Below are positions 9,191-16,940 of a DNA stretch of 64,000 nucleotides, in pieces. Under the pieces are notes generated by a model. It searched no databases. It was not told the DNA's origin and saw nothing but the letters and a program-made list of their open reading frames with translations. The first letter of the stretch is position 1, and every line of letters starts with the position of its first letter. A program made the position numbers and the translations under genes. The DNA lies in NCBI GenBank assembly GCA_014529675.2, contig CP076040.1, positions 434,001-498,000 on the forward strand, read 5' to 3'. The stretch is from Opitutia bacterium ISCC 52 (GTDB lineage: Bacteria > Verrucomicrobiota > Verrucomicrobiia > Opitutales > UBA2995).

Positions 9191-9265
9191 AGCCCGATGG
9201 TGTAATTGGTAACACAACTGGTTTTGGTCCAGTCATTCAAGGTTCAAGTCCTTGTCGGGCTGCCA
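9191..9265 (+). tRNA. tRNA-Gln (anticodon UUG)
   Basis: A 75-nt tRNA with encoded CCA. The acceptor stem AGCCCGA (9191-9197) pairs with TCGGGCT (9255-9261). The anticodon stem ACTGG/CCAGT encloses TTTTGGT, giving anticodon TTG for CAA/CAG. A TTGACG hexamer occurs about 45 bp upstream (9147-9152) but the matching -10 is poor. A strong terminator follows directly. Confidence 0.96.
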
Positions 9266-9268
9266 TAA

Positions 9269-9298
9269 AAAAAGACGTCTTTCGAGGCGTCTTTTTTT
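9269..9298 (+). terminator. Rho-independent terminator after tRNA-Gln
   Basis: A 10-bp stem (9271-9280 with 9285-9294, one G-U pair) with a TTCG tetraloop is followed by an eight-T run. It is also preceded by an A run, so it could work in both directions. It starts only 4 bases after the tRNA CCA end. Confidence 0.93.
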
Positions 9299-9418
9299 GT
9301 TTTTCAATCTTGGTATTGGAGCTGATTTCAAATCCGTCTGAAATTCATCTACCTTATGGTTCAAGGTTTTTTGGAATATATATTTGTATGAGGTAATATC
9401 CTTAGCTGTGATCTCCGG

Positions 9419-10073
9419 ATGCCAGTAAAGGGAGTTTGTAGTTGGAGGAAGGCTTATTATGTCATCCTGGTGCTGTTGTTAGGTCGAACGTTGTTTGCTG
9501 CACCCGGTGATTTGCAGCTTGAGGTTGTAACTCAAACGGGAGATTCAGGTTCTGGTCCTGAGGGATTGGCATTTGAGCAGATTTTAACAACCGGCTCTGG
9601 TTCCGAGTTTCCAGTATCTATGGATGAATCCGGGGCAGTTACCTTCATGGCAACCATCCTTGTGGGTGAAGATGAGCTGCGCGGAGTATTTAAGGGAAGC
9701 TTGGGAGGACCTCCCGAACTGTTGTATCTCCTAGGTCAAAATATTCCAGGCCTGCTTCAGAACGGGGAGCCGGTCGTGAGTGACGATCTTCGGGCTTATT
9801 CCTCCAGTATGGATGCTCCCTGTTCGTCATGCGTTAGGTGCTTTGCTCATGGCCGATGGTCGAGCTGAAGAAGCGGAAACGGTGTATCGCGAGGATCTGG
9901 TCAGGAACCGGAACAACGGCTGGGGACTGATTGCTCTTCAGAATTCTCTCCGCGCTCAAGGAAAGTATGATGAAGCCCAATCCCTGGATACGAAGATCAA
10001 AACTGCCTGGGCAAAGGCCGATGTGCGGCCTACTTCGTCCTGCTATTGTGAGCCAGGAGCGAATGGTAAGTAG
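9419..10073 (+). pseudogene. Mosaic pseudogene: 5' end of a secreted protein joined to the 3' end of a TPR protein
   Basis: From the ATG at 9419 a frame encodes a signal peptide (VILVLLLGRTLFA) and then VVTQTGDSGSGPEG, a pattern of secreted repeat proteins that I know from Verrucomicrobia and Planctomycetes. That homology stops near 9790. From about 9805, in another frame, the sequence reads as the C-terminal end of a TPR protein: PVRHALGALLMADGRAEEAE, then VYREDLVRNRNNGWGL and SLRAQGKYDEAQ, ending at 10073. Neither part is complete and the frames differ, so I read this as a deletion junction between two once-separate genes. The first frame runs on as nonsense to 9868. The product, if any, is unlikely to work. 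Confidence 0.7.
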
Positions 10074-10112
10074 ATATATGAAAATTGTAGGAGCATTCAT
10101 TCTAAGAAGACA

Positions 10113-10189
10113 AGGTAGGGACAGACCGCCGGGCTGTCCGTTCGTCCACAGTAGAAAATGACGGACGGCTCGGCGATCCGTCCCTACCT
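10113..10189. repeat. REP-like inverted doublet with AGGTAGGG outer tags
   Basis: Two 29-base arms (10113-10141 and 10161-10189) are inverted copies around a 19-base centre. Each begins with AGGTAGGG and contains its own hairpin: GGACAG/CTGTCC in the left arm, GGACGG/CCGTCC in the right. Differences between the arms are paired inside each hairpin, so each structure is kept. The element lies between a pseudogene and a convergent ABC-transporter gene, a usual place for bacterial REP/BIME elements. A second doublet with the same tag is at 27276-27347. Confidence 0.8.
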
Positions 10190-10203
10190 ATTTTGATATT
10201 TTC

Positions 10204-11205
10204 CTACTCTTTCACCCGCTCGCTGGAATACAGAATCGTTCCAGAATCCAGCGATTCTTTCAGCACCCCCAAGTCAACCAGTTGTGAGATTTCATTCTCG
10301 ATGCGCGATCGGGTTATCGTACCAATGACCTGCTTGTCGCCGCTTTCTCCGGTCACCAACCCATAGTCTATCATCGCCTGCTTGGAGTAGGCTATAAAAT
10401 CATCATCGAGCTTCGGATTCAATGACTTGAGAAGTTTATCCGCTTTAGAAGACTCACCGAAGAGATATTCCTTCCACCCTTTGATACTGGCGCGGCTGAA
10501 GGCTTCCATGATCTCTGGATTTTTCAACGCATAGTCAGACCGTGTGTACCACACATGGTAGGGATCAAATCCGCTTTCCTTGATGAGTAGTGCGCCTGGG
10601 TTGGCACCCTCTTTTTTGGCGAAGTATGGCTCACTGGTGATATAACACTGTTGTATGAAGGTCTTATCTAAAAGGTATTGGGCGATACTGTAGTCGAGCG
10701 GAATAACATCGAAATCGATTTGGTATTTTTTCCGGATCAGATCAATGAACGCACTACCCGGACCGACCATGATTCGTTTGCCGTCGAGATCGGCGAAATC
10801 GTTAATGGGGTTTTCCTGGTGAAATAACAATGCTTGGGGATCGTGCTGAAGTAACGCGCCGACCATGACCAAGGGAACCCCTCGCGCGACGTAATTCATG
10901 AGATCGTTACTTTTGCCCATAGCAAATTGTACCTGTCCAAGGGCTACCTTCTCGGCGCTCACCGTATTGGGGCCGCCTGGCAAGATCTCTACTTCCAGGC
11001 CTTCTTCCTCGTAGTAGCCTTCGACCAGTGCCTGGTAGAAGCCGCCATGCTCCGGTTGTGGATACCAATCGGTTTGTAGTACAACTCTGGTCAATGACCC
11101 TGTGCTCTTATTATCCTGTTTCCCGCATCCGCTGAGAAAGATCGCGGTGAGGCTCAAGAGCTTCAGGCAGAACAGTCGCTGGCTTCGAAGAAGATTTTGT
11201 TTCAT
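10204..11205 (-). CDS. ABC transporter substrate-binding lipoprotein, NMT1/THI5-like
   Basis: Captures a small solute outside the inner membrane for the permease and ATPase encoded next to it. The N-terminus has a lipoprotein signal with lipobox LSGC (Cys at about residue 27). The mature protein opens with VVLQTDWYPQPEHGGFYQAL, which matches the THI5/NMT1-like family that includes ThiY (pyrimidine precursors) and SsuA-like binding proteins; DWYPQPEH is closest to ThiY types. The ligand cannot be fixed by eye. The ATG overlaps the permease stop by 4 bp. The operon order, from its 5' end, is amidase, ATPase, permease, binding protein. Confidence 0.85.
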   Translation of the reverse strand: MKQNLLRSQRLFCLKLLSLTAIFLSGCGKQDNKSTGSLTRVVLQTDWYPQPEHGGFYQALVEGYYEEEGLEVEILPGGPNTVSAEKVALGQVQFAMGKSNDLMNYVARGVPLVMVGALLQHDPQALLFHQENPINDFADLDGKRIMVGPGSAFIDLIRKKYQIDFDVIPLDYSIAQYLLDKTFIQQCYITSEPYFAKKEGANPGALLIKESGFDPYHVWYTRSDYALKNPEIMEAFSRASIKGWKEYLFGESSKADKLLKSLNPKLDDDFIAYSKQAMIDYGLVTGESGDKQVIGTITRSRIENEISQLVDLGVLKESLDSGTILYSSERVKE

Positions 11206-12035
11206 GTGTCGCTTTCCAACGTCGACTCGTGCCAGCTATGAAGCAACGCCCATTGCACATAGTGGATGAGTCCCACGAAGAGAAAGCCCATAAGGCAAGC
11301 GATTGCCGCACAAGCATATAACGCCGGTGTGTTTACGTCTCCTTTGTACAATATGGCTAGGAATCCGAGGCCACCCTGGCCACCAGCAGTGGTGCCTACA
11401 AAAATATCCCCGGCGATAGCTCCGATGGGCGCCAAGGTTGCAGCTATTTTTGCTCCGGTTAGAAAGTGGGGAAGTGCGTAGGGGAGTCGCAGGTGCAAGA
11501 TCTCTTGCAGCTTGCTTGCTTTGCTCACGGCAAACAGTTCGAGGAGGTTTTTATCCGTACTGGTAAGTCCCAGGGTTGTATTCGCTACAATAGGGAAGAA
11601 ACTTATCAGAAATGCAATGATGGTTACACTGTGGGCTCCCTGTTTCAGCCAGATTGCTATGATGGGAGCTAGAATAATGATAGGAGTCATCTGGAGAACC
11701 AGGATCCAGGGATAAAGAGATTTTTTTAGTGCGAGTGACGATGAAAGTATCAGCGCTAAACTCAGTCCTATGCCGATCGCTGATAGGAATCCGATGATTG
11801 CTGCTTTGAATGTGTTAAAGGTAGCCGCAGCCAAATGAGTCCTCTCTTCAACCGCCGCTTGCCAGATCTCGTTGGGATAGGGGAGCACGACCCTGCGAAT
11901 ACTGTCTGCTTGCTCTTCACTTAGCTTACCGCCATCCGTACTTCCCAGCATCGTTCCTATGAGTATCCAGATTAGAAGGATCACGCCTCCGGAGATCATT
12001 GGATATATCCAGGATGTGAATACGGACTTATTCAC
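11202..12035 (-). CDS. ABC transporter permease (ThiX/SsuC-like)
   Basis: Inner-membrane channel partner of the adjacent ATPase and binding protein. About six hydrophobic segments are visible, and the cytoplasmic EAA-like loop reads ELFAVSKASKLQEILHLRLP. I choose GTG at 12035 as the start: AAAGG lies 5 bp before it and the overlap with the ATPase gene shrinks to 8 bp. A longer reading from 12131 would overlap by 104 bp. The resulting protein has 277 residues, normal for the family. Confidence 0.86.
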   Translation of the reverse strand: MNKSVFTSWIYPMISGGVILLIWILIGTMLGSTDGGKLSEEQADSIRRVVLPYPNEIWQAAVEERTHLAAATFNTFKAAIIGFLSAIGIGLSLALILSSSLALKKSLYPWILVLQMTPIIILAPIIAIWLKQGAHSVTIIAFLISFFPIVANTTLGLTSTDKNLLELFAVSKASKLQEILHLRLPYALPHFLTGAKIAATLAPIGAIAGDIFVGTTAGGQGGLGFLAILYKGDVNTPALYACAAIACLMGFLFVGLIHYVQWALLHSWHESTLESDT

Positions 12036-12801
12036 TTCCGCCTTTCTGTTTGCGTAGCGCTTTGCTCGTGCGGGCGAGCAAGTCGAAATACTCAGGGCTT
12101 TCTCTGAACTCTGCGGTTCTTGGATAGTCATGGGGAACGTCGATGATATCGGCGATTCTTCCGGGATTGTTTTCCAGAACCACGATGCGGGTGGAGAGAA
12201 AAACCGCTTCGGCCACCGAGTGAGTTACGGAAAAGGCGGTAAAGGGATCCCTCTCGCGGATTTGTAATAGGTCTTCGTTGAGCTGATTGCGAGTGATGGC
12301 ATCCAACGCTCCAAAAGGCTCATCGAGCAATAGGATCCGCGGCGACACCGAAAGTGCACGTGCAATGGATACACGCATTTTCATGCCACCGGAAAGTTGT
12401 CTGGGAAAGCGATCAGCTGCCTCTTGAAGCCCCACGAGTTCTACCATCGCATCTGCCACAGATTGTCGTTCGATTTTAGGCTTACCCTGAAGCTTCATGG
12501 GCAATTCCACATTTTCTCTCACCCGGGCCCAAGGTAGTAGGTTGGCCTCTTGAAATACGAGGTAAAGGTCATCTCGTGGTTCGGTTGGTGTTGCTCCGTC
12601 GATCAGTAGTGAGCCTCCGGATACAGAGGTGAGGCCGGCCAGCATTCGCAATAGTGTGCTCTTTCCGCAACCGCTGGGCCCCACGAAGGAAATGAACTCT
12701 CCTTCCTTCACTTTGAGATCGATGTCGGTGAGAACATCTTGATCCTGGTCGAAGCGTTTGCTCAAATTTTTGAGCTGAACGATAGCGTTACCTTCAACCA
12801 T
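12028..12801 (-). CDS. ABC transporter ATPase (ThiZ/SsuB/TauB-like)
   Basis: Supplies energy for the importer. Walker A GPSGCGKST, Q-loop VFQEANLLPW, signature LSGGMKMR and Walker B ILLLDEPFGALD are all present, followed by the switch His in SVTHSVAEA. At 257 residues it is standard for nitrate/sulfonate/taurine/thiamine-precursor transporters. The signature is LSGGM rather than LSGGQ, which is common in this subfamily. The ATG overlaps the amidase stop by 8 bp. Confidence 0.93.
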   Translation of the reverse strand: MVEGNAIVQLKNLSKRFDQDQDVLTDIDLKVKEGEFISFVGPSGCGKSTLLRMLAGLTSVSGGSLLIDGATPTEPRDDLYLVFQEANLLPWARVRENVELPMKLQGKPKIERQSVADAMVELVGLQEAADRFPRQLSGGMKMRVSIARALSVSPRILLLDEPFGALDAITRNQLNEDLLQIRERDPFTAFSVTHSVAEAVFLSTRIVVLENNPGRIADIIDVPHDYPRTAEFRESPEYFDLLARTSKALRKQKGGSE

Positions 12802-14074
12802 TCAATACATACCTCCAGATGGATAGGGACTTTTCGCTTAGATCTGGGACAATGATCTGTAGACCACCGCTCAGGCCTGATTCCAAAAAGTAGGGAACAG
12901 TCAGTATGGGCAGCTGGCCCAGACTGCCAGGGGCGGTCAGGCGAAGGTGAGCTTCGCGTAGTTCGGTTGCCTCGCCCAGAAGTGGAGCCGGGCAGGGAGC
13001 GACAGGTAGCACTGCGAAGTCGTAGTCTGCGAACACGTCATCGAAAAATGTATGAACCTGGTTTTTGATTTCTGCGGCCTCTTCAAGTTCTGAAGGCTGC
13101 CAAGTGTTTCCTTTGGCTACCCGTTCCCAGGTTTGCGGATCGTAGTGCTCATTCTTTTCCTCATGCCATTCCTTATGGACTTCATACGCCTCATGACTGG
13201 AGGTTACGAGGTAAGCTCTCACCAGGTCCGGAAGGGAAAGCAGCCGATCAGTTGCTTCACTATTTGATTCGAGTGGTAGTTCTGAAATGGCCTCCTCGTG
13301 TGGGGTAGACAGGTTTTGGTCAATAAACGAGTAGTTGGGGAATAGTTCTAGGCCCTTAGGCTCATCTGCTTCTTTAGGGAAATTTGGAAACAACGCTTCC
13401 AGCGTGATCAAGAGGTCTTCTGCTGAGCGTGTGAACCAACCGGAGGTGTCGAAACTGGGGCTCAGGGGGAAGCAGCCGTCTTTCGACCAAGCATGATCGG
13501 GAGTGACTCGGATGCCATAGAGACCGTTATAGGCTGCAGGGACACGAACGGATCCACCGGTGTCTGATCCTGATGCGAGAGGGACGAGGCCGTTGGCTAC
13601 CGCCCAGACCGATCCGCTGCTTGAGCCGCCCGAGATCCTGGTGGGGAAATGGGGGTGAACTCCGTCACCAAAATGGCAATTGCTGCCTTCCATGCCGTAG
13701 GCAAATTCTACCAGATGGGTTTTCCCTGCGAATACACCGCCGGCTTGATCCAGTGACCTGGCTAGTGCGCTGGATTGTGTTGGGGTGCCGCGAAGTTCAT
13801 TGAGAAATAGGGAGGAGGCGTTGGTTTCCCAACTGGCTACGTCATACAGGTCCTTGAGTAGATAGGGTACTCCAGATAGGGGTCCATCGCCTTGGACAGA
13901 TGTCTCAAAGGCGCTTATCAACTGCTCTTTTGAGAGCGTCTTCGCAATCGCCGCAGCTCGCTGATCCTTTGGTTGTTGGTCCAGGTGGGAAAAGAAATGC
14001 TCGGCAGCGGCCTGCGGGTTTTTGCGGCTGTTTGTCGACCATTCAGAAATGGACCAATAGGCTTGGGAGTTCAT
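12794..14074 (-). CDS. Amidase-signature hydrolase
   Basis: Hydrolyses an amide; substrate unknown. The Ser-cisSer-Lys triad is visible: YLLKDLYDVA supplies the Lys, GGSSSGS the cis-Ser, and SDTGGSVRVPA the nucleophile. At 426 residues it is short for the AS family (usually 450-500), and the middle section (about 230-300) is divergent. There is no signal peptide, so it is cytosolic. It is the first gene of an operon with a THI5-like ABC importer, which suggests the imported solute carries an amide or yields ammonia. A RidA gene is divergently transcribed 62 bp away. Confidence 0.88.
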   Translation of the reverse strand: MNSQAYWSISEWSTNSRKNPQAAAEHFFSHLDQQPKDQRAAAIAKTLSKEQLISAFETSVQGDGPLSGVPYLLKDLYDVASWETNASSLFLNELRGTPTQSSALARSLDQAGGVFAGKTHLVEFAYGMEGSNCHFGDGVHPHFPTRISGGSSSGSVWAVANGLVPLASGSDTGGSVRVPAAYNGLYGIRVTPDHAWSKDGCFPLSPSFDTSGWFTRSAEDLLITLEALFPNFPKEADEPKGLELFPNYSFIDQNLSTPHEEAISELPLESNSEATDRLLSLPDLVRAYLVTSSHEAYEVHKEWHEEKNEHYDPQTWERVAKGNTWQPSELEEAAEIKNQVHTFFDDVFADYDFAVLPVAPCPAPLLGEATELREAHLRLTAPGSLGQLPILTVPYFLESGLSGGLQIIVPDLSEKSLSIWRYVLNG

Positions 14075-14136
14075 GCGTTTATTTTCAGTGGCTTCTTTGT
14101 CGCCGATTCCTAATTGTGTAGTTCTATTAGAGAACC

Positions 14137-14601
14137 ATGAGTGATATCGAAAACAAAATAAAAGAACTGGGATTAGAACTACCGGCTGCTCCTGCAGCAG
14201 CAGGAAACTACCTGCCTTATCGAATGCATGGCGATACGCTCTACATTGCCGGTGCCATTACTATGGTAAATGGAGCTCTCACTCACACAGGAAAAGTTGG
14301 TGATGTTCAAACCGTGGAGGATGGTTATGAAGCCGCCCGGGTTTGCACCTTGAACGCCATTGCAGTCATGAAAGCTGCCTTGGGTGACTTAGATCGTGTA
14401 GACAAAATATTGCTCGTATCCGGCTTTGTGAATGCGGTGGATGGATTTACTCAGGCTCCGGCTGTCATCAACGGGGCGAGTGACTTATTGGTAGAGATCT
14501 TTGGTGAGGTAGGTAAACACGCACGAGTAGCGGTTTCGACTTCTGGGCTGCCCTTAGACACCTCCACTGAGGTGCAGATCACTTTGGCCTTCAAAGATTG
14601 A
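14137..14601 (+). CDS. ridA: RidA/YjgF-family protein
   Basis: RidA-type enzymes hydrolyse reactive enamine/imine intermediates in the cytosol. At 154 residues it belongs to the longer YjgF subgroup (about 150 residues). Recognisable parts are GDTLYIAGAITMVNGALTH, the central NAIAVMKAALGDLDRVDKIL and KHARVAVSTSGLPLDTSTEV. The canonical RidA arginine (usually in a R-A-A/T-V context) is ARVAVS here. It is divergent from the amidase/ABC operon, and a queuosine-transporter-family gene follows on the same strand. Confidence 0.88.
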   Translation: MSDIENKIKELGLELPAAPAAAGNYLPYRMHGDTLYIAGAITMVNGALTHTGKVGDVQTVEDGYEAARVCTLNAIAVMKAALGDLDRVDKILLVSGFVNAVDGFTQAPAVINGASDLLVEIFGEVGKHARVAVSTSGLPLDTSTEVQITLAFKD

Positions 14602-14640
14602 TTCTGACGGATCTCGAATCACAACTCTTCTTCACTTTTA

Positions 14641-15318
14641 TTGAAAGACCCTAAAGAGCAGAAGTTCTTAGTCCTCTTTGGCCTCTATGTAGGCTTTTGG
14701 GGAATGTTGCAGGTATTAACGGTGAAGTTGGTCCCGTTGGATCTGTCCTGGCTGGGCCTAGGAGTGCTGGCATTTGGATTTGGTAGCTTTGCTCATGCCT
14801 TCACATTTCCCTGCACCGATGCAGTGGCGGAAGTGTGGGGTGCGAAGCGGGCCCGGATGATGGTTTATGTCGGCACCGCGGTATACATTCTAGCCACTAT
14901 CCTTTTATATATTGGAGTGAAATTGCCTCCGGCTACTGGCTGGGAGCATAATGAAGCTTACCGTGCACTCTTCAGTGGAGCTCCTCGTATTGTAGCAGGT
15001 TCGCTTATTGCGTCGGTCTGTGCCCAGTTGTGGGACGTTTATGTTTTTGAGTGGGTGAAGAAAAAGACGGGCCCTCGTTTTTTATGGCTCCGAAACAATG
15101 TATCGACTCTTGGTTCCCAGCTCATGGATACGTCCATCTTTTTCGTAATCGCATTCTATGGAGTCATTCCGAATGACGTGCTACCCAAATTGATTTTTGG
15201 CAGTTACCTGTTGAAACTGTTGGTGGCGTTGATCGATACTCCTATCGTTTATTTGGTCGTATATTGGATTACCGGAAATTGGACTTCAAAAGGAGATCTG
15301 GAGACCGAAACTAATTAG
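14641..15318 (+). CDS. Queuosine precursor transporter family (YhhQ/Vut_1)
   Basis: An inner-membrane protein of 225 residues with about six hydrophobic segments. The family motif region PCTDAVAEVWGAKRARMMVYVG is typical of YhhQ proteins, which take up deazapurine queuosine precursors, and the DxxxEVWGxKxAR pattern is the diagnostic part. The C-terminal YVFEWVKKKTGPRFLWLRNN segment also fits. The start is TTG at 14641 because hydrophobic residues begin almost at once and no upstream ATG exists. Its placement beside purine salvage genes is consistent with purine-like cargo, but that is inference. Confidence 0.85.
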   Translation: MKDPKEQKFLVLFGLYVGFWGMLQVLTVKLVPLDLSWLGLGVLAFGFGSFAHAFTFPCTDAVAEVWGAKRARMMVYVGTAVYILATILLYIGVKLPPATGWEHNEAYRALFSGAPRIVAGSLIASVCAQLWDVYVFEWVKKKTGPRFLWLRNNVSTLGSQLMDTSIFFVIAFYGVIPNDVLPKLIFGSYLLKLLVALIDTPIVYLVVYWITGNWTSKGDLETETN

Positions 15319-15320
15319 TT

Positions 15321-15785
15321 TCAGCAGGATTTGTGGGGTTCTAAAATAGCGGTTTTCAGTGCCTCAAAAGGACCATGGATTTGAACCTCTTTTTGGCCTG
15401 ACTGAAATACCGTGCGACAGGGAAGGCTCATGGTAGGATTTTCGGGATGGTTACCTGTCATTGCTCTCAAGTCATCCTCTGACACTCCATAAACCAAGTT
15501 TCCAATATTCGCTCAGTATTGCGTAGCCGCGCACATAGCGCAGGGTTCGATTGTAGTCACCAAGGTGCAATTCCATAGGTAGTCTTCATTGTAGAGTTTA
15601 GAAGCGCGTCGAGCTAACTCGTTTTCAGCGTGACGAACGGTATCTATGTTTCCCTGACGGAGAAGGACTGTTTCGTGATCGGGTGCAATGAGGAGTGCCC
15701 CAAACGGCATATGGCCTTCTTGCAGTGCCTTTAAAGCCTCTTGGTTGGCCGCTCTTAGATGAGCGAGCATTTGATCGTGGGTCAT
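15321..15785 (-). pseudogene. Cytidine/nucleobase deaminase, interrupted by an in-frame TGA
   Basis: A zinc-dependent deaminase of the guanine/tRNA-adenosine/cytosine deaminase fold. The zinc motifs HAE (in RHAENELA) and PCAMC are intact. TGA at 15515-15513 cuts the frame after CAATQY. The same frame then continues without another stop to 15321, reading ANIGNLVYGVSEDDLRAMTG and on. Relatives that I recall have Trp at the interrupted position (QYWANIG), so a single TGG-to-TGA change explains it. Only the short product, ending near the active site, would be made without readthrough. I start at ATG 15785, 14 bp after the NUP stop, rather than at 15839, which overlaps it. Confidence 0.82.
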
Positions 15786-15799
15786 CGTGTGGTCGTAAC

Positions 15800-16873
15800 T
15801 TAATTCCCTGAAGGAACCGAATCTTTGTAGGTGTCCCAATTCTCTACTAGTTCTTCGACGATCGGATTACCGGTTCGAAATACGTTTTCCATCGTAGGCA
15901 TGTAAGCGGAGTAGTGCCCTACGGTTTCGCCTTTCAAGCTTTCGTAGGCAGAAACGCTGTCGATGGGACGTGTGTAATTAGTAACACCGCGTAGAACCAT
16001 GACTCGCTCCAGGTCTGCTTTGCCTGCTTTATCGAGTCGGGTAAGTGACTGCAAGGTTCCCGTATCTTCCATGGCGGATGTAAAGTAATCTCCTTCACCC
16101 TCGGTCCAGTAATCCACCCAGCCGTTGGCCCAATCGTTCATCAGTGCTCCATGCCAGTAAGTAGCTGCTGCCAGTTGGGCACCCACACGAACGCGTGGTG
16201 GGTGTTGGGCACCTTCGAAATCCTTGAACTTAAGTCTCAGGTTTTCTGCTCCCTCACTGGTGGTTAGCTCAATATCTTTGGTCAGCTCATAGGCCCAGTT
16301 GAGGAGTCCTGCATTCAGTTTATAGCGAACACCCCAATGCTGATCTTCGGCGGGCAACGGCATTTGGTAGGGAGATTTATTTCGGAACGGTATGTATCCG
16401 GTCGGCCAGTCTTCAGGCGCTTCACGCGGATCAATCTCGTGACCGATATCACCATCAATGGCCCAATCGGTCCATACGGTATCCGCTGGCGAGGTGTCTT
16501 CTGGATCTCCACCAGCGATGCCCGCAACCAACCAATACGCATTGGATAGGTCGAATCGTGGATCCATGCCGAGCCCCATGATGGTGGCCGTCGAAAATTG
16601 AGTTCCTATGCCGGTCGTGACTCCTAGTATTCCTTTATCCGCATTGTAACGGAGCGGAGAGTAGCCTTGCGGGAAGTCGATGGTTTCACTGAGCGGCAGT
16701 CTTTCTACCCAGTATTGAAATTCTCCTGGTCGGTCCCCTTCGACATCGCCGATTTCAAACATGGCTACGACAACCACCTTGATGGGGATGGGAGCATCTT
16801 GGGTGGATGATTTTGAACAAGCAGAATAAGCCAATGCTGATAGCAGCAGGCATAAGCATAAAATAGGACGCAT
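15800..16873 (-). CDS. Exported purine nucleoside permease (NUP) family protein
   Basis: A member of the NUP family, named after a fungal nucleoside permease but related in fold to nucleoside phosphorylases. Diagnostic parts are VVAMFEIG near the mature start, GVTTGIGTQFSTATIMGLG, YWLVAGIAGGDP and AMEDTGTLQSLTRL. There are no transmembrane segments after the N-terminal signal (MRPILCLCLLLSALAYSACS), so export to the periplasm is likely. The Cys may be a weak lipobox. I use ATG 16873; the frame extends to 16897. A periplasmic nucleoside-cleaving or -binding role is inferred. It is divergent from the purine permease operon. Confidence 0.83.
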   Translation of the reverse strand: MRPILCLCLLLSALAYSACSKSSTQDAPIPIKVVVVAMFEIGDVEGDRPGEFQYWVERLPLSETIDFPQGYSPLRYNADKGILGVTTGIGTQFSTATIMGLGMDPRFDLSNAYWLVAGIAGGDPEDTSPADTVWTDWAIDGDIGHEIDPREAPEDWPTGYIPFRNKSPYQMPLPAEDQHWGVRYKLNAGLLNWAYELTKDIELTTSEGAENLRLKFKDFEGAQHPPRVRVGAQLAAATYWHGALMNDWANGWVDYWTEGEGDYFTSAMEDTGTLQSLTRLDKAGKADLERVMVLRGVTNYTRPIDSVSAYESLKGETVGHYSAYMPTMENVFRTGNPIVEELVENWDTYKDSVPSGN

Positions 16874-16940
16874 GAGAAGAATATTGGCAGATTCCATGCC
16901 GCTCTTGCAACCCCGGCATTTTATTTGCTCTAATCTAATT

